Below the pieces are notes generated by a model. That model saw only the letters and a list, made by a program, of their open reading frames with translations, had not been told where the DNA came from and ran no database searches. Both the position numbers and the translations under genes were made by a program. 64,000 nucleotides of DNA from an uncultured Chitinophaga sp. (GTDB taxonomy: Bacteria > Bacteroidota > Bacteroidia > Cytophagales > Cyclobacteriaceae), in NCBI GenBank assembly GCA_902168205.1, contig CABHOK010000004.1, positions 124,001 to 188,000 of the forward strand, written 5' to 3'. This document shows, piece by piece, positions 18,319 to 27,329 of the stretch; positions within the stretch are counted from its first letter, which is position 1; each line of letters begins with the position of its first letter.

Positions 18319-18375
18319 ATATATACTACTAAAGACAAATAACTCAAAAGTCAGTAACTCTCCATAAGATTAACA

Positions 18376-18891
18376 TCAGATATCCAGAAAGCCCTCCGGA
18401 AGATCTACACTGATTTTCTTCTTGGATTTATTTATACTCGTAATGAAGGGGCTGTTCACCGGAATCAATACTTCTTTACCATCATGCATTAGTACCAGTA
18501 AACGATTAGCACCGGCCTGCATCACTTCCGTTACATTTCCCAGCACACCGCTTGTCTCATCGATCACTTCGAAGTCTATTACTTCATCATCGTAGAACTC
18601 GCCACGTGTAGATTTAGGACGCGCTGTCTTCGGTAAATATATAGTCTGCTTGGAAATTTTTCCGGCATCTTCAGCAGAGTCAACATCCTCAAACTTTACA
18701 AATGCTTTCGCTCCGCGCACCGACACCTGCTGAATGAAGTACGGAACGAGCCGCTCATTGCTTGCGAGAAATACAGCGTCTAAAGTAGCGAAGTCGTTGG
18801 GAGTATCCGGATCGATAGAAACCGTAACTTCTCCTTTTAAACCGTGTGGTTTTAAAACCAAACCTATTTTATAGCACGAATCAATATTCAT
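18376..18891 (-). CDS. rimM: 16S rRNA processing protein
   Basis: RimM binds S19 and helps mature the 30S head. The 171-residue protein has the N-terminal RimM barrel (CYKIGLVLKPHGLKGEVTVS, PYFIQQVSVRGAKAFVKFED) and a C-terminal PRC-like barrel (FYDDEVIDFEVIDE, GKEVLIPV, KKKISVDLPEGFLD). Length and motif order are normal. It lies between rpsP and trmD, but a strong hairpin with a T-rich tail sits in the rpsP-rimM gap and may reduce read-through from rpsP. Confidence 0.97.
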   Translation of the reverse strand: MNIDSCYKIGLVLKPHGLKGEVTVSIDPDTPNDFATLDAVFLASNERLVPYFIQQVSVRGAKAFVKFEDVDSAEDAGKISKQTIYLPKTARPKSTRGEFYDDEVIDFEVIDETSGVLGNVTEVMQAGANRLLVLMHDGKEVLIPVNSPFITSINKSKKKISVDLPEGFLDI

Positions 18892-18904
18892 GGAGGCACA
18901 TTCC

Positions 18905-18944
18905 TAAAATAAATATGCCGGTCCCGAAGAAGATCGGAACCGGC
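18905..18944 (-). terminator. Hairpin between rpsP and rimM (attenuator-like)
   Basis: On the minus strand GCCGGTTCCGA pairs with TCGGGACCGGC (11 bp with one G-T pair) and is followed by ATATTTATTTTA. It would act as a partial terminator inside the operon, letting S16 be made in excess over RimM and TrmD. Confidence 0.6.
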
Positions 18945-18966
18945 ACACAATTCAATTTCAAAATAA

Positions 18967-19494
18967 TTAAGCTTGTTCAGCAGCAGGAGCTTCGCCTTCA
19001 GCGGCAGCTTCAGCAGGAGCTGATGGAGCAGCGGCAGCAACTTCAGCTTTCTTACGAATAGCTTCAGCACGAGCTTCTTTCACTTTTGTTTCAGCAGCTT
19101 TACGAGCTTTCAGGTCAGCTTGTTTAGCTTCTGAAAGTTTGTTGCGCTTCGCTTCGATCTTGGCATCTTTACCTTTCAACCAGTCAGCTAATTTAGCATC
19201 AGCCTGGTCTTGTGTTAAAGCACCTTTAATAACACCAATCTGGAGGTGCTTCTTCATTAAGATACCACGGTAAGAAAGCATAGCTTTAACAGTATCGCTA
19301 GGCTGTGCACCGTTCATAACCCAATGAAAAGCGCGATCGTCTTTCAGGTCGATCGTTGCAGGGTTGGTGAGGGGATTATAAGTCCCGATTTTTTCAATAA
19401 AGCGTCCATCGCGTGGAGCTCTGGCGTCAGCAACGACTACATCGAACATCGCCAGTTTCTTGCGGCCTCTGCGGGCCAATCTGATTTTAACCAT
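18967..19494 (-). CDS. rpsP: 30S ribosomal protein S16 with long C-terminal extension
   Basis: The first 80 or so residues are the conserved S16 core ([54 protein letters not shown]). From about residue 95 the protein continues with a Lys/Ala/Glu-rich tail, including [20 protein letters not shown], giving 175 residues in place of the 80-90 of E. coli. Such tails are common in Bacteroidota S16. The gene leads the rpsP-rimM-trmD-rplS cluster and has the best promoter match in the window. Confidence 0.98.
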   Translation of the reverse strand: MVKIRLARRGRKKLAMFDVVVADARAPRDGRFIEKIGTYNPLTNPATIDLKDDRAFHWVMNGAQPSDTVKAMLSYRGILMKKHLQIGVIKGALTQDQADAKLADWLKGKDAKIEAKRNKLSEAKQADLKARKAAETKVKEARAEAIRKKAEVAAAAPSAPAEAAAEGEAPAAEQA

Positions 19495-19543
19495 CTCTTG
19501 TTAGTTTTTAAAATGTGGAACTCGTCCTGATTTTTAAAGGTCG

Positions 19544-19573
19544 CAAAGTTAACGCTTTTTTTTGGCCCGACAA
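19544..19573 (-). promoter_or_regulatory. rpsP promoter (Bacteroidota type)
   Basis: On the minus strand, TTG (19571-19573) is followed after exactly 19 bases by TAACTTTG (19544-19551), a full match to TTG-N19-TAnnTTTG. The -7 box ends 49 bases before the rpsP start. Confidence 0.75.
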
Positions 19574-19603
19574 CCCTTCGCTAACGAATTGGCTGACATT
19601 CGC

Positions 19604-19942
19604 CTAGTTCAAAGTCTTGTTGATCGCGGTTAACTTGTGCACCAGTTGATTTAACGTGCTGTCTTGCCCGTCTAATTCAACAACTATGGAGATTGAATTG
19701 TTTTTCTCTTTTCGCGTGTACGGAACATTTGCCTCCTGCACACCGCTATCCTGATAAAGCGAGAAAAAATTGAAATTCAGAATTTTGCTAATCCTTTCCA
19801 GCTGATCTGTTTTGATCTCACTTCGTTCGAAGATATCATAAACATTACGTGAACTTGTGTTCAGCCTTTTGGCAAATTCTGAAAGTTTAAGGCCAGATTC
19901 TTTATATCTGATTTCAATTTCTCGTCCAATGTGTAACGCCAT
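19604..19942 (-). CDS. Small XRE-type helix-turn-helix regulator
   Basis: The 112-residue protein has an N-terminal helix-turn-helix (about residues 4-65: IGREIEIRYKESGLKLSEFA, then KRLNTSSRNVYDIFERSEIK, then QLERISKILNFNFFSLY). A C-terminal region of about 40 residues, with SISIVVELDGQDSTLNQLVH, may form a small dimerisation or ligand-binding unit. It has no adjacent toxin-like gene, so it is probably a stand-alone regulator and not an antitoxin. It precedes the rpsP promoter on the same strand, with 31 bases from its stop to the -33 element. Confidence 0.8.
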   Translation of the reverse strand: MALHIGREIEIRYKESGLKLSEFAKRLNTSSRNVYDIFERSEIKTDQLERISKILNFNFFSLYQDSGVQEANVPYTRKEKNNSISIVVELDGQDSTLNQLVHKLTAINKTLN

Positions 19943-20039
19943 GTCACAAACTTAGAGCGCTTCTTACATACCGTGCGATTCCGTGCGTGTGAATTTTGTG
20001 CGCTAAAAATGTGATTTTTTGTCACGTTGAATTATAATT

Positions 20040-20240
20040 ACATCGAATTGAGAATAATTGTATCCGATTCAACCGTACAGTCAAATGAAGTTTAAACATA
20101 TAACCGCGAACACGAGCCCATTCTAAAGTGAAAGATTCGAAGCTGATTCTCTCCAGGATACATAGTCCCATCAAACCTGATAGCTTTTAATTTCCAGAGC
20201 GGACAAAGGCACTTCTCATTCGTGTGAAGTGCCTTTTTTT
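20040..20240 (+). other. Gene-free stretch ending in an orphan terminator (possible small RNA)
   Basis: Between the XRE gene and the 2-oxoglutarate dehydrogenase genes I find no open reading frame, yet a perfect terminator closes the stretch on the plus strand (20208-20240). No gene on that strand lies upstream for more than 7 kb, since the neighbours to the left are all on the minus strand. Either a small RNA of up to about 200 bases ends here or the hairpin blocks read-through into odhA. No clear promoter could be picked by eye. Confidence 0.4.
20208..20240 (+). terminator. Orphan Rho-independent terminator
   Basis: GGCACTTC, a 10-base loop, GAAGTGCC and then seven T. The 8-bp stem is perfect. 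The minus strand has only three T after the stem, so it points to plus-strand transcription. Confidence 0.8.
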
Positions 20241-20304
20241 ATGAATTAACCTGCAAATAATTGTTTATGCGATTTAACGGTTTTTTTATGAAAACCACCT
20301 TCTC

Positions 20305-20312
20305 TACATTTG
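20305..20312 (+). promoter_or_regulatory. Candidate -7 box of odhA
   Basis: TACATTTG matches TAnnTTTG and lies 18 bases upstream of the ATG at 20331. The -33 region is T-rich but lacks a clean TTG at 19 bases. Confidence 0.5.
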
Positions 20313-20330
20313 TTCACTTTCTATAAAACC

Positions 20331-23075
20331 ATGGACAAATATTCATACATCTCAAATGCAGACGTTGGTTATCTCGATCAACTCTATCAAAATTATAAAA
20401 AGGATCCAACCTCTGTTGACGCCACCTGGCAAAAGTTCTTTGAAGGATATGACTTCTCACAGGAACGTTATGGTGACAAAGCAAACGGCAATGGCGCACC
20501 TGCAGGTACTGTAGCAGATTCACTCTCTATAAAAGAGACGCAGGTTCGAAATCTCATTTTTCAGTATCGCTCTTTCGGTCACCTGAAATCGAAAACAAAC
20601 CCGGTACGCGAAAGAAGAAATCACAATGTAAACCTCGATCACAAGAGCGTTGGGTTAACCGATGCTGATCTTGATACAGAGTTTGATGTAGCAGCTGAAA
20701 TTGGCATGCAACGCTCAACGCTGCGCAAGATCATTGAGAAACTGAACGCGGTATATTTAGGACCTATCGGTTTTGAACACAACTTCATTCGCAATGATGA
20801 TGTGCGCGCGTGGTTGTATCAGAAAATTGAAAAGGAATATTACACCTATAATCCTGCGCAAGACGAGAAAAAGCGCATTCTGAATAAACTCAACGAAGCG
20901 GTTGTATTCGAAAACTTCCTTCATACAAAATTCCTCGGGCAAAAACGTTTCTCGCTGGAAGGTGGGGAGAATACAATTCCTGCACTGAACACTGTAATTA
21001 ACGTAGCGGCTGAGCTGGATGTAAAAGAAGTTGTTATCGGTATGGCGCACCGCGGTCGCCTCAACGTACTGGCTAACATACTTGGTAAAACCTACGAGCA
21101 GATCTTTACAGAGTTCGAAGGAAACGTAAGTCCGGAGAACCTTACCATGGGTGATGGTGACGTGAAGTACCACCTGGGGTATTCAAGTCACATCAATACA
21201 CCATCCGGCAAAAAGATATATGTAAAGCTTACGCCTAACCCTTCGCACTTGGAGGCAGTTGATCCATTGGTGCTTGGTTATACCCGTGGTCAGATTGATG
21301 ACGAGTATAAAGGAGAGCTTTCAAAAGGTATGGCGATTCTCATTCACGGAGATGCTGCCGTTGCCGGCCAGGGTATAGTATACGAAGTAGTACAGATGTC
21401 TGGTCTGCCAGGCTATACTACGGGTGGAACGATTCACTTCGTGATCAACAACCAGGTTGGTTTTACTACTGACTATGATGATGCACGTACCAGTATATAT
21501 TGTACAGATATAGCGAAGATTGTTGACGCTCCTGTACTGCACGTTAATGGTGATGATGCTGAAGCGGTGAGCTTTGCAGCTAAATTATCAGTGGAGTATC
21601 GCATGAAGTTCGGAAAAGACATTTTCATCGACCTGCTTTGCTACAGAAGACATGGTCACAATGAAAGCGATGAACCGAAATTCACACAGCCTAAGCTTTA
21701 TAACATCATTGCCAAGCATCCGAACCCACGCGAGATTTATGTGAAAAAACTGATTGAACGTGGTGATGTTGATGCAGCTTTGGCTGATGAAATGGATAAG
21801 AATTTCCGTAACCAGCTTCAGGACAGACTCAACGAAGTAAAACAAAAACCGCTTCCCTATAAACCACAAAAAATTGAAGAAGAGTGGGAGCAAATGCGCT
21901 GGGCTAAACCGGATGATTTTGATAAATCGCCTGAGACGGGAATCAAAGAAAGTGTAGTTGAGAAAGTAGGTAAAGCACTTACCAATATACCGGAAGGCTT
22001 CAAGCCACTGAAGCAGATCGAAAAATTACTCAAAGACAGAACAACAGCATTCTTCGAGGAGAAAGTATTAGGATGGGCAGAAGCAGAATTGCTTGCCTAT
22101 GGTTCTATGCTTCTGGAAAAAACTCCGGTGCGTATGTCTGGTCAGGATGTAAGACGCGGTACATTCTCACACCGCCATGCATACTTCTTCGATGCGAACA
22201 CAAACGAGCCGTATTGCGGACTGAATAACCTTGACAAGAGCCAGGCTAAATTCCACATCTATAACTCGCTGTTATCAGAGTTTGGCGTGTTAGGTTTTGA
22301 GTATGGTTACGCCATGTCATCACCAACCGCGCTGGTTCTGTGGGAAGCACAGTTTGGTGATTTTGTAAACGGAGCACAGGTAATTATTGACCAGTTCCTC
22401 TCAAGTGCTGAATCAAAATGGCAGCGCATGAACGGTATGGTAATGTTACTGCCACACGGTTATGAAGGTCAGGGACCTGAGCATTCAAGCTGTCGTCCGG
22501 AAAGATTTCTGCAACTGGCAGCAGAGTATAACATGGTTGTATCGAACCCGACTACACCTGCTAACTTCTTCCACTTGTTGAGAAGACAGGTAGCGTGGCC
22601 GTTCCGTAAACCATGCGTGGTGTTCTCGCCTAAATCATTGTTGCGCCATCCGGCTGTTATTTCCCCGCTGAAAGATTTCACTTCGGGTTCATTCGCGGAA
22701 GTGCTGGATGATGCCAGTGTAAATGCGAAAGAAGTGAATCGTGTGATTCTCTGCAGCGGTAAAATATATTACGACCTGGTAGAAGTACAGCAGAAGCGTA
22801 AGAACAAAGACACTGCAATTGTTCGCCTGGAGCAACTCCATCCGTTCCCTGAAAAACAACTGAAAGCCGTGCTCAAGAAGTATAAAGATGCTAAACTTGT
22901 ATGGGCGCAGGAAGAACCGGCCAACATGGGAGCACAATCGTACATTGTTCGTATGATGCCGAAATACGATCTTGAGTTCGTATCACGCAAGGCAAGTGCA
23001 TCTCCGGCAACGGGCTACCTGAAAGTACACAAGGTAGAGCAGGATAAACTTGTTAATAAAGCTTTTGAAATTTAA
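20331..23075 (+). CDS. sucA: 2-oxoglutarate dehydrogenase E1 component
   Basis: This thiamine-diphosphate enzyme decarboxylates 2-oxoglutarate in the TCA cycle and passes the succinyl group to lipoyl-E2. The 914-residue protein starts MDKYSYISNADVGYLDQLYQ, a normal E1o N terminus that helps bind E2/E3. Core motifs are GMAHRGRLNVLANILGKTYE, GDGDVKYHLGYSSH, LTPNPSHLEAVDPLVLGY, and IHGDAAVAGQGIVYEVVQMS for the ThDP and Mg site, with a complete transketolase-like C-terminal domain (LLPHGYEGQGPEHSS). The ATG at 20331 is preferred to 20310. It leads an operon with E2, two envelope genes and E3. Confidence 0.97.
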   Translation: MDKYSYISNADVGYLDQLYQNYKKDPTSVDATWQKFFEGYDFSQERYGDKANGNGAPAGTVADSLSIKETQVRNLIFQYRSFGHLKSKTNPVRERRNHNVNLDHKSVGLTDADLDTEFDVAAEIGMQRSTLRKIIEKLNAVYLGPIGFEHNFIRNDDVRAWLYQKIEKEYYTYNPAQDEKKRILNKLNEAVVFENFLHTKFLGQKRFSLEGGENTIPALNTVINVAAELDVKEVVIGMAHRGRLNVLANILGKTYEQIFTEFEGNVSPENLTMGDGDVKYHLGYSSHINTPSGKKIYVKLTPNPSHLEAVDPLVLGYTRGQIDDEYKGELSKGMAILIHGDAAVAGQGIVYEVVQMSGLPGYTTGGTIHFVINNQVGFTTDYDDARTSIYCTDIAKIVDAPVLHVNGDDAEAVSFAAKLSVEYRMKFGKDIFIDLLCYRRHGHNESDEPKFTQPKLYNIIAKHPNPREIYVKKLIERGDVDAALADEMDKNFRNQLQDRLNEVKQKPLPYKPQKIEEEWEQMRWAKPDDFDKSPETGIKESVVEKVGKALTNIPEGFKPLKQIEKLLKDRTTAFFEEKVLGWAEAELLAYGSMLLEKTPVRMSGQDVRRGTFSHRHAYFFDANTNEPYCGLNNLDKSQAKFHIYNSLLSEFGVLGFEYGYAMSSPTALVLWEAQFGDFVNGAQVIIDQFLSSAESKWQRMNGMVMLLPHGYEGQGPEHSSCRPERFLQLAAEYNMVVSNPTTPANFFHLLRRQVAWPFRKPCVVFSPKSLLRHPAVISPLKDFTSGSFAEVLDDASVNAKEVNRVILCSGKIYYDLVEVQQKRKNKDTAIVRLEQLHPFPEKQLKAVLKKYKDAKLVWAQEEPANMGAQSYIVRMMPKYDLEFVSRKASASPATGYLKVHKVEQDKLVNKAFEI

Positions 23076-23164
23076 CTGATAGCAGATTGACGTTGGAAGA
23101 GTATATTTCAGGTGAAGTATAAATTCCAACGTCAGTTGAACAATCCATAAAATCAACCAATCGA

Positions 23165-24706
23165 ATGGCATTACAGATAAAAGTACCCGCAGTAGGCGAA
23201 TCAATTTCGGAAGTAACTATTGCAAACTGGTTAAAGAAAGACGGAGACACCGTACAGCTCGATGAAGTAATTGCCGAGCTGGAATCTGATAAAGCAACCT
23301 TTGAACTGACTGCACAAAGTGCAGGTGTTCTGAAGATCGTAAAACAACAAGGCGATACTGTACCGATCGGTGATGTAATAGCCGAGATCGATTCTAACGG
23401 ACAGGCTACTGCTGCAGCATCCAAACCAGCTGCTACACCAGCCCAACCCGCAGCACAAGCACCAGCGGCTGCTCCGGCAGCATCAGCACCGAAAGCTACC
23501 GGTGGAGTAAAAGAAATGAAAGTTCCTGCTGTGGGTGAATCCATCACGGAAGTAACAATTTCTACCTGGCTGAAGAAAGACGGTGACTTTGTTAACATTG
23601 ACGAAGTTATTGCTGAAGTAGAATCGGATAAAGCAACGTTCGAGCTACCCGCAGAATCATCGGGTATACTGCGCATTGTTGCCAAAGAAAAAGAAACACT
23701 TCCTATTGGCGGCCTGATTTGTAAAATAGAAGTAACAGAAGGCGCACCTGCTCAAACGAAACAAGCTACAGCACCGGCTGCAACAACAGCAAACGCTGCT
23801 GATAAAACATACGCGGCAGGACATCCGTCACCTGCGGCTGCGAAGATCCTGGACGAAAAAGGAATTCCTTCCAACCAGGTTGCCGGTTCTGGTGTAGGTG
23901 GAAGAATTACAAAAGAAGATGCGCAGAAGGCAACAGCGACTCCTGCCAAACAGGAAGCTAAACCACAAACAGCTTCTGCACCTCCGGTGATTGTAAGCGG
24001 AGGTGGTCGTGGTGAGCGCAGAGAGAAAATGACTTCGCTGCGTAAAACAATCGCGAAGAGACTTGTTGCTGTGAAGAACGAAACGGCTATGCTTACTACG
24101 TTTAACGAAGTAGACATGAAGCCTGTAATGGATCTTCGTTCCAAGTATAAAGATCAGTTCAAAGAGAAATATGGCGTAGGTCTTGGCTTTATGTCATTCT
24201 TCACGAAAGCTGTATGTACTGCATTGAAAGATTTCCCTGCGGTAAATGCATCGATCGATAAAGATGAAGTTATATACCACGACTACTGCGATATATCTAT
24301 CGCTGTATCAACACCACGTGGTTTGGTTGTGCCGGTAATTCGCAACGCTGAATCACTTTCATTCAACCAGATCGAAAGCGAAGTTATCCGTCTTGCTACA
24401 CGCGGACGTGATGGTAAACTTTCAATCGAAGAAATGACAGGTGGTACATTCTCCATTACCAATGGTGGTGTGTTCGGCTCCATGCTTTCAACACCAATCA
24501 TCAACCCTCCGCAGTCTGCTATATTAGGTATGCACAACATTGTTGAGCGTCCTGTGGTAAAGAATGGTGAAGTGGTGGTTCGTCCGATTATGTACCTCGC
24601 GCTTTCGTATGATCACCGTATCATTGACGGAAGAGAGTCCGTAAGCTTCCTGGTACGAGTGAAAGAATTACTGGAAGATCCGGGAAGACTTATTCTCGGA
24701 GTTTAA
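23165..24706 (+). CDS. sucB: 2-oxoglutarate dehydrogenase E2 (dihydrolipoyl succinyltransferase), two lipoyl domains
   Basis: The E2 core enzyme transfers the succinyl group to CoA. The 513-residue protein has two lipoyl domains, each with ESDKATFEL; the modified lysines are K43 and K156. Between them and after them are Ala/Pro-rich hinges. A peripheral E3-binding domain follows (about 219-255, [20 protein letters not shown]), then the catalytic domain with [16 protein letters not shown], where H484 and D488 are the expected active-site pair. Succinyl-type E2 proteins in Proteobacteria usually have one lipoyl domain. Pairing with E1o and E3 supports the oxoglutarate role over pyruvate. Confidence 0.95.
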   Translation: MALQIKVPAVGESISEVTIANWLKKDGDTVQLDEVIAELESDKATFELTAQSAGVLKIVKQQGDTVPIGDVIAEIDSNGQATAAASKPAATPAQPAAQAPAAAPAASAPKATGGVKEMKVPAVGESITEVTISTWLKKDGDFVNIDEVIAEVESDKATFELPAESSGILRIVAKEKETLPIGGLICKIEVTEGAPAQTKQATAPAATTANAADKTYAAGHPSPAAAKILDEKGIPSNQVAGSGVGGRITKEDAQKATATPAKQEAKPQTASAPPVIVSGGGRGERREKMTSLRKTIAKRLVAVKNETAMLTTFNEVDMKPVMDLRSKYKDQFKEKYGVGLGFMSFFTKAVCTALKDFPAVNASIDKDEVIYHDYCDISIAVSTPRGLVVPVIRNAESLSFNQIESEVIRLATRGRDGKLSIEEMTGGTFSITNGGVFGSMLSTPIINPPQSAILGMHNIVERPVVKNGEVVVRPIMYLALSYDHRIIDGRESVSFLVRVKELLEDPGRLILGV

Positions 24707-24737
24707 TCTGAATCACATATAGTTTCATTATAAAGAC

Positions 24738-25172
24738 ATGAAGTATAAATTATTCAAGGGATGCCTGAGTGTAATTTTTATTTCATGTCTTTTTTTCTAT
24801 ACAGGCTGTATCGATGAATGCGATGGCCAGGAAGGCGAGCCCACGCTATATATAAGCTTCGCCACGGAAAAGCGCTACACCCGTGTATATGGGGTGGGCG
24901 GCAAGGAAAAGGACACCTACGATTATCCGAGTACACAATGGCACGTACCGGTGTCTATCAAAGACGACTCAACCATTGTTGTATTTGAATCCAGTACCGG
25001 TAACGACACCCTTACTATTCGGTATAGCCGCACGGTTAAAATGGAATCTCAACGATGTGGCTTCCGACTTTTTCTCGATGACTTCGAAATTACAGAGCCA
25101 ACCACCTTTACGCGGCTTCCGGATGAAGTAAGTTACTATACCAATGAACTTTATGTTTACATCGATGAATAA
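24738..25172 (+). CDS. DUF6452-like lipoprotein
   Basis: The 144-residue precursor has a signal peptide with a lipobox FFYTGC (C24), so it is a lipoprotein. The mature start CIDECDGQEGEPTLYISF fits the DUF6452 pattern (two early cysteines, acidic run, P-x-L-x-L/I-x-F). The remainder is predicted beta-rich, with a conserved-looking single Cys at SQRCGFRLF. Function unknown. It sits 31 bases after sucB, and its stop overlaps the start of the next gene by 8 bases. DUF6452 and DUF6048 genes often occur together in Bacteroidota, which supports both assignments. Confidence 0.6.
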   Translation: MKYKLFKGCLSVIFISCLFFYTGCIDECDGQEGEPTLYISFATEKRYTRVYGVGGKEKDTYDYPSTQWHVPVSIKDDSTIVVFESSTGNDTLTIRYSRTVKMESQRCGFRLFLDDFEITEPTTFTRLPDEVSYYTNELYVYIDE

Positions 25173-25839
25173 AAGATCATGGGTATATACTACACTGTTG
25201 CTTTTACTGGCAACACTAACGCAGGCACAGACTTACGATACACATCGTTTATACTTTGGTCTTGACCTTCTGCGAACCTTTCCGCTTGTGTTCGAGCGCG
25301 GGTATGTGTTTGAACCTTCCATCATCTATAAAACCAATACGCATACAACTTTTGATGTTGCCGTTGGTTTTAATGACATACGCAAGGATGAGCTCTATGG
25401 AAATATGGACTATGCCAACACCGGTCGATATTACCGTGTGGGTGTAGGACAATTTCTCTTCAAAGAACGTAAGAAGTTTAATGATTTCAACCTGCAGTTC
25501 GGATTGATATACTCTGACTTTACGGAGAAGGGTACGATCGTAATTGAAGGTGATAATTATGGCGACCTGGTAGACATCAAGAAGCAACGCAATCAACTGT
25601 TTGTGCTGGAATTACAACCTAATTACACACTGCCTATATCTGACAGAATTTCTGTAAATTTTCAGGTTCGTATTAACTATGTTGTGAGCACTCCGAAAGA
25701 AGACCAGTTCCCGTTGTACTATGTGCCCGGTGCTGGTATGATGCAGGTCTTTGAAGATAACGATGAAGGTGTTCATAACAGCAACAGGATAACAGAAGGG
25801 ATTTCAATTCGATTACTTTATAAATTTTTAGAATTATAA
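25165..25839 (+). CDS. DUF6048-like outer-membrane beta-barrel protein
   Basis: From the ATG at 25165 the precursor is about 224 residues with a signal peptide (MNKRSWVYTTLLLLLATLTQ). The mature part is a series of alternating beta strands ending in LLYKFLEL, compatible with a small outer-membrane barrel. I place it with DUF6048, a frequent downstream neighbour of DUF6452, on layout rather than on a decisive motif. Its start lies inside the end of the lipoprotein gene and its stop is 10 bases before the lpdA start, so it is firmly inside the dehydrogenase operon. Function unknown. Confidence 0.6.
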   Translation: MNKRSWVYTTLLLLLATLTQAQTYDTHRLYFGLDLLRTFPLVFERGYVFEPSIIYKTNTHTTFDVAVGFNDIRKDELYGNMDYANTGRYYRVGVGQFLFKERKKFNDFNLQFGLIYSDFTEKGTIVIEGDNYGDLVDIKKQRNQLFVLELQPNYTLPISDRISVNFQVRINYVVSTPKEDQFPLYYVPGAGMMQVFEDNDEGVHNSNRITEGISIRLLYKFLEL

Positions 25840-25849
25840 TTATTGATCT

Positions 25850-27250
25850 ATGCAATACAACGTCATTGTTATTGGCTCCGGCCCCGGAGGATATGTAGCA
25901 GCCATTCGCTGTGCACAACTTGGATTTAAAACGGCTATTGTTGAAAAATACGATACATTGGGGGGAACGTGTTTGAATGTAGGATGTATTCCTTCCAAAG
26001 CGTTACTCGATTCTTCTGAACACTTCACAAACGCAAAGGAGCACTTTGCTGAACACGGTATAGATATACCGGCCCCGAAAGTAAATTTCACACAGATGAT
26101 CAAGCGGAAGGGCGATGTGGTAAAATCCAACGTAGATGGTATTGCGTATCTGATGAAGAAAAACAAGATCGATGTTCATAAAGGTGTTGGATCATTTGTA
26201 GATAAAAATACAATAAAGGTTACGAGTAAAGATGGTAAGGAAACTACGCTTACCACTGAAAAAGTAATTATAGCAACCGGTTCAAAACCTACACCGCTTC
26301 CTTTCGCAGCGTTCGATAAGAAGAGAATTATATCCAGCACCGAAGCATTGGAATTGAAAGAAGTTCCGAAACATCTTATTGTGATCGGTGGAGGTGTAAT
26401 TGGTATGGAGCTGGGCTCGGTATATGCACGCATCGGCTCGAAAGTAACGGTGGTTGAATTCCTGGACAGCCTGATACCAACCATGGATGGAACGATGGGC
26501 AAAGAACTGGCCCGCGTAGCGAAGAAACAGGGAATAGAAGTATACCTCGGTCATAAAGTTACGGCTGTTGAAAATACCGGCAGCGAGGTCGTTGTAAAAG
26601 CAGAGCCGAAGAATGGCGGTACTGCGTTGGAACTGAAAGGCGACTACTGTCTTGTAAGCATTGGTCGCAGACCTTATACGGATGGACTGGGTCTCGACAA
26701 GATTGGGATTCAAACTGAGAAAGGACAGATTCCGGTAGATGATCACTTAAAGACAAAAGTAGACAACGTATACGCTATTGGCGATGTAGTGCGCGGTGCT
26801 ATGCTGGCGCACAAAGCAGAAGAAGAAGGTGTATATGTAGCCGAGCAACTGGCCGGACAAAAGCCACACGTTAATTACCTGCTGATACCAGGTGTAGTAT
26901 ATACCTGGCCTGAAGTTGCCAGCGTAGGCTATACAGAAGAACAACTGAAGCAAAGCGGAAGAGCCTATAAAACTGGAAGTTTCCCGTACAAAGCCTTAGG
27001 ACGTGCACGTGCCAGCATGGATACCGATGGTTTGGTAAAAGTGTTGGCCGATAAGCAGACGGATGAAATTCTGGGCGTACACATTATAGGAGCACGTGCT
27101 GCCGATATGATCGCAGCCGGAGTAACGGCTATGGAATTCAGAGCATCGGCTGAAGACGTTGCACGTATGTCGCACGCGCACCCTACCTATATGGAAGCGG
27201 TGAAAGAAGCGTGTCTGGCTGCAAGCGACAACAGAGCTATACACATTTAG
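25850..27250 (+). CDS. lpdA: Dihydrolipoyl dehydrogenase (E3)
   Basis: E3 reoxidises dihydrolipoyl groups of 2-oxoacid dehydrogenases using FAD and NAD+. The 466-residue protein has the FAD Rossmann motif VIGSGPGGYVAAIRCAQLG (8-26), the redox disulfide C41/C46 in GGTCLNVGCIPSKALL, and the NAD-binding motif VIGGGVIGMELGSVYARIG. The FAD-contact motif is NVYAIGDVVRGAMLAHKAEE, and the catalytic dyad H444-E449 is in HAHPTYMEAVKEA. All key residues are intact. It is the last gene of the operon that begins with sucA and is followed by a terminator. Confidence 0.97.
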   Translation: MQYNVIVIGSGPGGYVAAIRCAQLGFKTAIVEKYDTLGGTCLNVGCIPSKALLDSSEHFTNAKEHFAEHGIDIPAPKVNFTQMIKRKGDVVKSNVDGIAYLMKKNKIDVHKGVGSFVDKNTIKVTSKDGKETTLTTEKVIIATGSKPTPLPFAAFDKKRIISSTEALELKEVPKHLIVIGGGVIGMELGSVYARIGSKVTVVEFLDSLIPTMDGTMGKELARVAKKQGIEVYLGHKVTAVENTGSEVVVKAEPKNGGTALELKGDYCLVSIGRRPYTDGLGLDKIGIQTEKGQIPVDDHLKTKVDNVYAIGDVVRGAMLAHKAEEEGVYVAEQLAGQKPHVNYLLIPGVVYTWPEVASVGYTEEQLKQSGRAYKTGSFPYKALGRARASMDTDGLVKVLADKQTDEILGVHIIGARAADMIAAGVTAMEFRASAEDVARMSHAHPTYMEAVKEACLAASDNRAIHI

Positions 27251-27267
27251 TGTTCGGATATTTATAA

Positions 27268-27313
27268 ACTGCAGGCTTTCTGAGTATATTGAGAGCCTGC
27301 AGTATTTATTTTA
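27268..27313 (+). terminator. Terminator after lpdA
   Basis: ACTGCAGGCTTTC pairs with GAGAGCCTGCAGT (13 bp, one G-T pair) around a 10-base loop, followed by ATTTATTTTA. It closes the 2-oxoglutarate dehydrogenase operon. Confidence 0.75.
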
Positions 27314-27329
27314 ATAAACCCTCTCCTCT

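Noticed and set aside
23053-23685. A 210-codon open frame antisense to sucB
   Set aside because: It mirrors the Ala/Pro-rich hinges of sucB, giving an Ala/Gly/Ser-rich sequence without a fold. sucB is a clear gene.
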